Positions 15,002 through 15,629 of a DNA stretch of 15,629 nucleotides are shown in pieces (the stretch's first letter is position 1; each line of letters begins with the position of its first letter). The stretch spans positions 1 to 15,629 of the forward strand of contig CAMYKF010000369.1 in NCBI GenBank assembly GCA_947258905.1, read 5' to 3'. Position numbers and translations under genes: made by a program. The notes beneath the pieces were generated by a model. That model searched no databases. It was not told the origin of the DNA and saw only the letters and a program-made list of their open reading frames with translations. Source of the DNA: an uncultured Pirellulaceae bacterium. GTDB lineage: Bacteria > Planctomycetota > Planctomycetia > Pirellulales > Pirellulaceae.

Positions 15002-15629
15002 ATGATGCTGCACGACAAGGTCATTGTCTATGACGACAGCTGCCCGATGTGCAAGCTGTACACGTGGTGGTTTGTGGCGTGGGGGTTTCTCAAGCCCGAA
15101 AACCGCATCGGCTTTGCCACTGCTCCAGCGGAAATCACCGACCATCTGGACCTCGACCGCGGCCGGCACGAGATACCGCTGTACGATCGCAAGACCCATG
15201 AAACGATGTATGGCCTGCGCGCATTGACGTTTTTGCTGAGTGATCGCTGGACCTGGCTCAAACCGCTGTTTGCCTCGCGACCATTCTGGTGGATGTTCTA
15301 TCCGCTGTATCAAATCATCACCTTCAACCGTCGCGTGATGGCGGGGTGCGGACACTGCGGAGGATTTGACTGTGCACCGGATTTGAACCGGTTTTATCGC
15401 GGTGTTTATTTGGGCATTGCGGCCCTTGTTGCCTCGTTGATCGGTTTATGGTTGTTTGCCAGTGGCAGTGGCTTTGCGTCGCTCGCTGGCGGGTTGATGG
15501 CCGCTGTGATAGTGGTCGCCATAATCACAGGTGCGGTCGTGCGACTGGCCAACGGTTCACTCGCTGCATGGAATCACTTCGGCAATTACGCGTCCGTGTT
15601 GATGATCATGTCGGCGACGCTGGCGTTGT
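15002..15629 (+). CDS. DCC-family (DUF393-like) thiol-disulfide oxidoreductase-like membrane protein, 3' incomplete
   Basis: The first 209 residues are present and the frame is still open at the window edge. VIVYDDSCPMCKLYTWW (8-24) carries the D-x-x-C-P-x-C signature of DCC proteins, with a thioredoxin-like CxxC pair C14/C17 predicted to do thiol-disulfide exchange. A second cysteine cluster, CGHCGGFDCAPD (116-127), follows and could bind a metal or act as a relay. After it come membrane helices at about 134-153 and 160-180, and the start of a third near 196. The cysteine-rich N-terminal domain is therefore joined to a multi-helix membrane part. GAGG at 14992-14995, six bases before the first of two adjacent ATGs, supports the start. 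Partner and substrate are unknown, and the C-terminus is outside the window. Confidence 0.82.
   Translation, partial: MMLHDKVIVYDDSCPMCKLYTWWFVAWGFLKPENRIGFATAPAEITDHLDLDRGRHEIPLYDRKTHETMYGLRALTFLLSDRWTWLKPLFASRPFWWMFYPLYQIITFNRRVMAGCGHCGGFDCAPDLNRFYRGVYLGIAALVASLIGLWLFASGSGFASLAGGLMAAVIVVAIITGAVVRLANGSLAAWNHFGNYASVLMIMSATLAL

Overview
The window looks like chromosomal DNA of a planctomycete (Pirellulales-like), with one end of foreign-looking composition. The main support is two copies of the planctomycete-typical pair made of a PSCyt1/PSCyt2(DUF1549)/PSD1(DUF1553) cytochrome protein and a DUF1501 protein, plus PQQ-like propeller and Flp pilin genes of the kind common in that phylum. By eye, most of the window is GC-rich (high 50s percent), while roughly the first 1.4 kb is clearly AT-richer (mid 40s).

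Layout. (1) 1-1247, minus: the N-terminal 415 residues of an exported M1 aminopeptidase, running off the left edge. Its codon use and sequence style recall Acidobacteriota rather than its neighbours. (2) 1248-1567: a spacer holding the compositional change and two GC-rich palindromes. (3) 1568-2908, minus: a secreted PQQ-like beta-propeller protein. It is divergent from (4) 3024-7721, plus: module A, a PSCyt protein with a LamG-like insert followed by DUF1501, with a 52-bp palindromic repeat between them. Three near-repeats of 20-22 bp lie in the divergent promoter region. (5) 7724-9343, minus: an Flp-type pilin, a two-TM HAMP-like protein and a SAM methyltransferase. (6) 9624-13938, plus: module B, a second PSCyt protein (golvesin-like insert) and a second DUF1501, 10 bp apart. 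(7) 13939-14379: a spacer packed with repeats, including the second copy of the 52-bp element. (8) 14380-14715, plus: a small cupin. (9) 14716-15001: a spacer with further repeats. (10) 15002 to the right edge, plus: a DCC-type thiol oxidoreductase-like membrane protein, incomplete.

How the genes may work together. Each PSCyt protein is predicted to be exported and carries two CxxCH motifs and a carbohydrate-binding-like insert. Each DUF1501 protein carries an N-terminal twin-arginine motif and an alkaline-phosphatase/sulfatase-like metal-site pattern. The pairing suggests two paralogous exported systems acting on (probably different) polymeric substrates. Substrate and chemistry cannot be read from sequence. 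I found no CRISPR array, tRNA, rRNA, transposase or phage gene, and no clearly new defence system. The most notable observations are the composition break at the left end, the triplicated repeat at 2932-2993, the two related modules with swapped insert domains, and the mobile-looking 52-bp palindromic element inside one operon.
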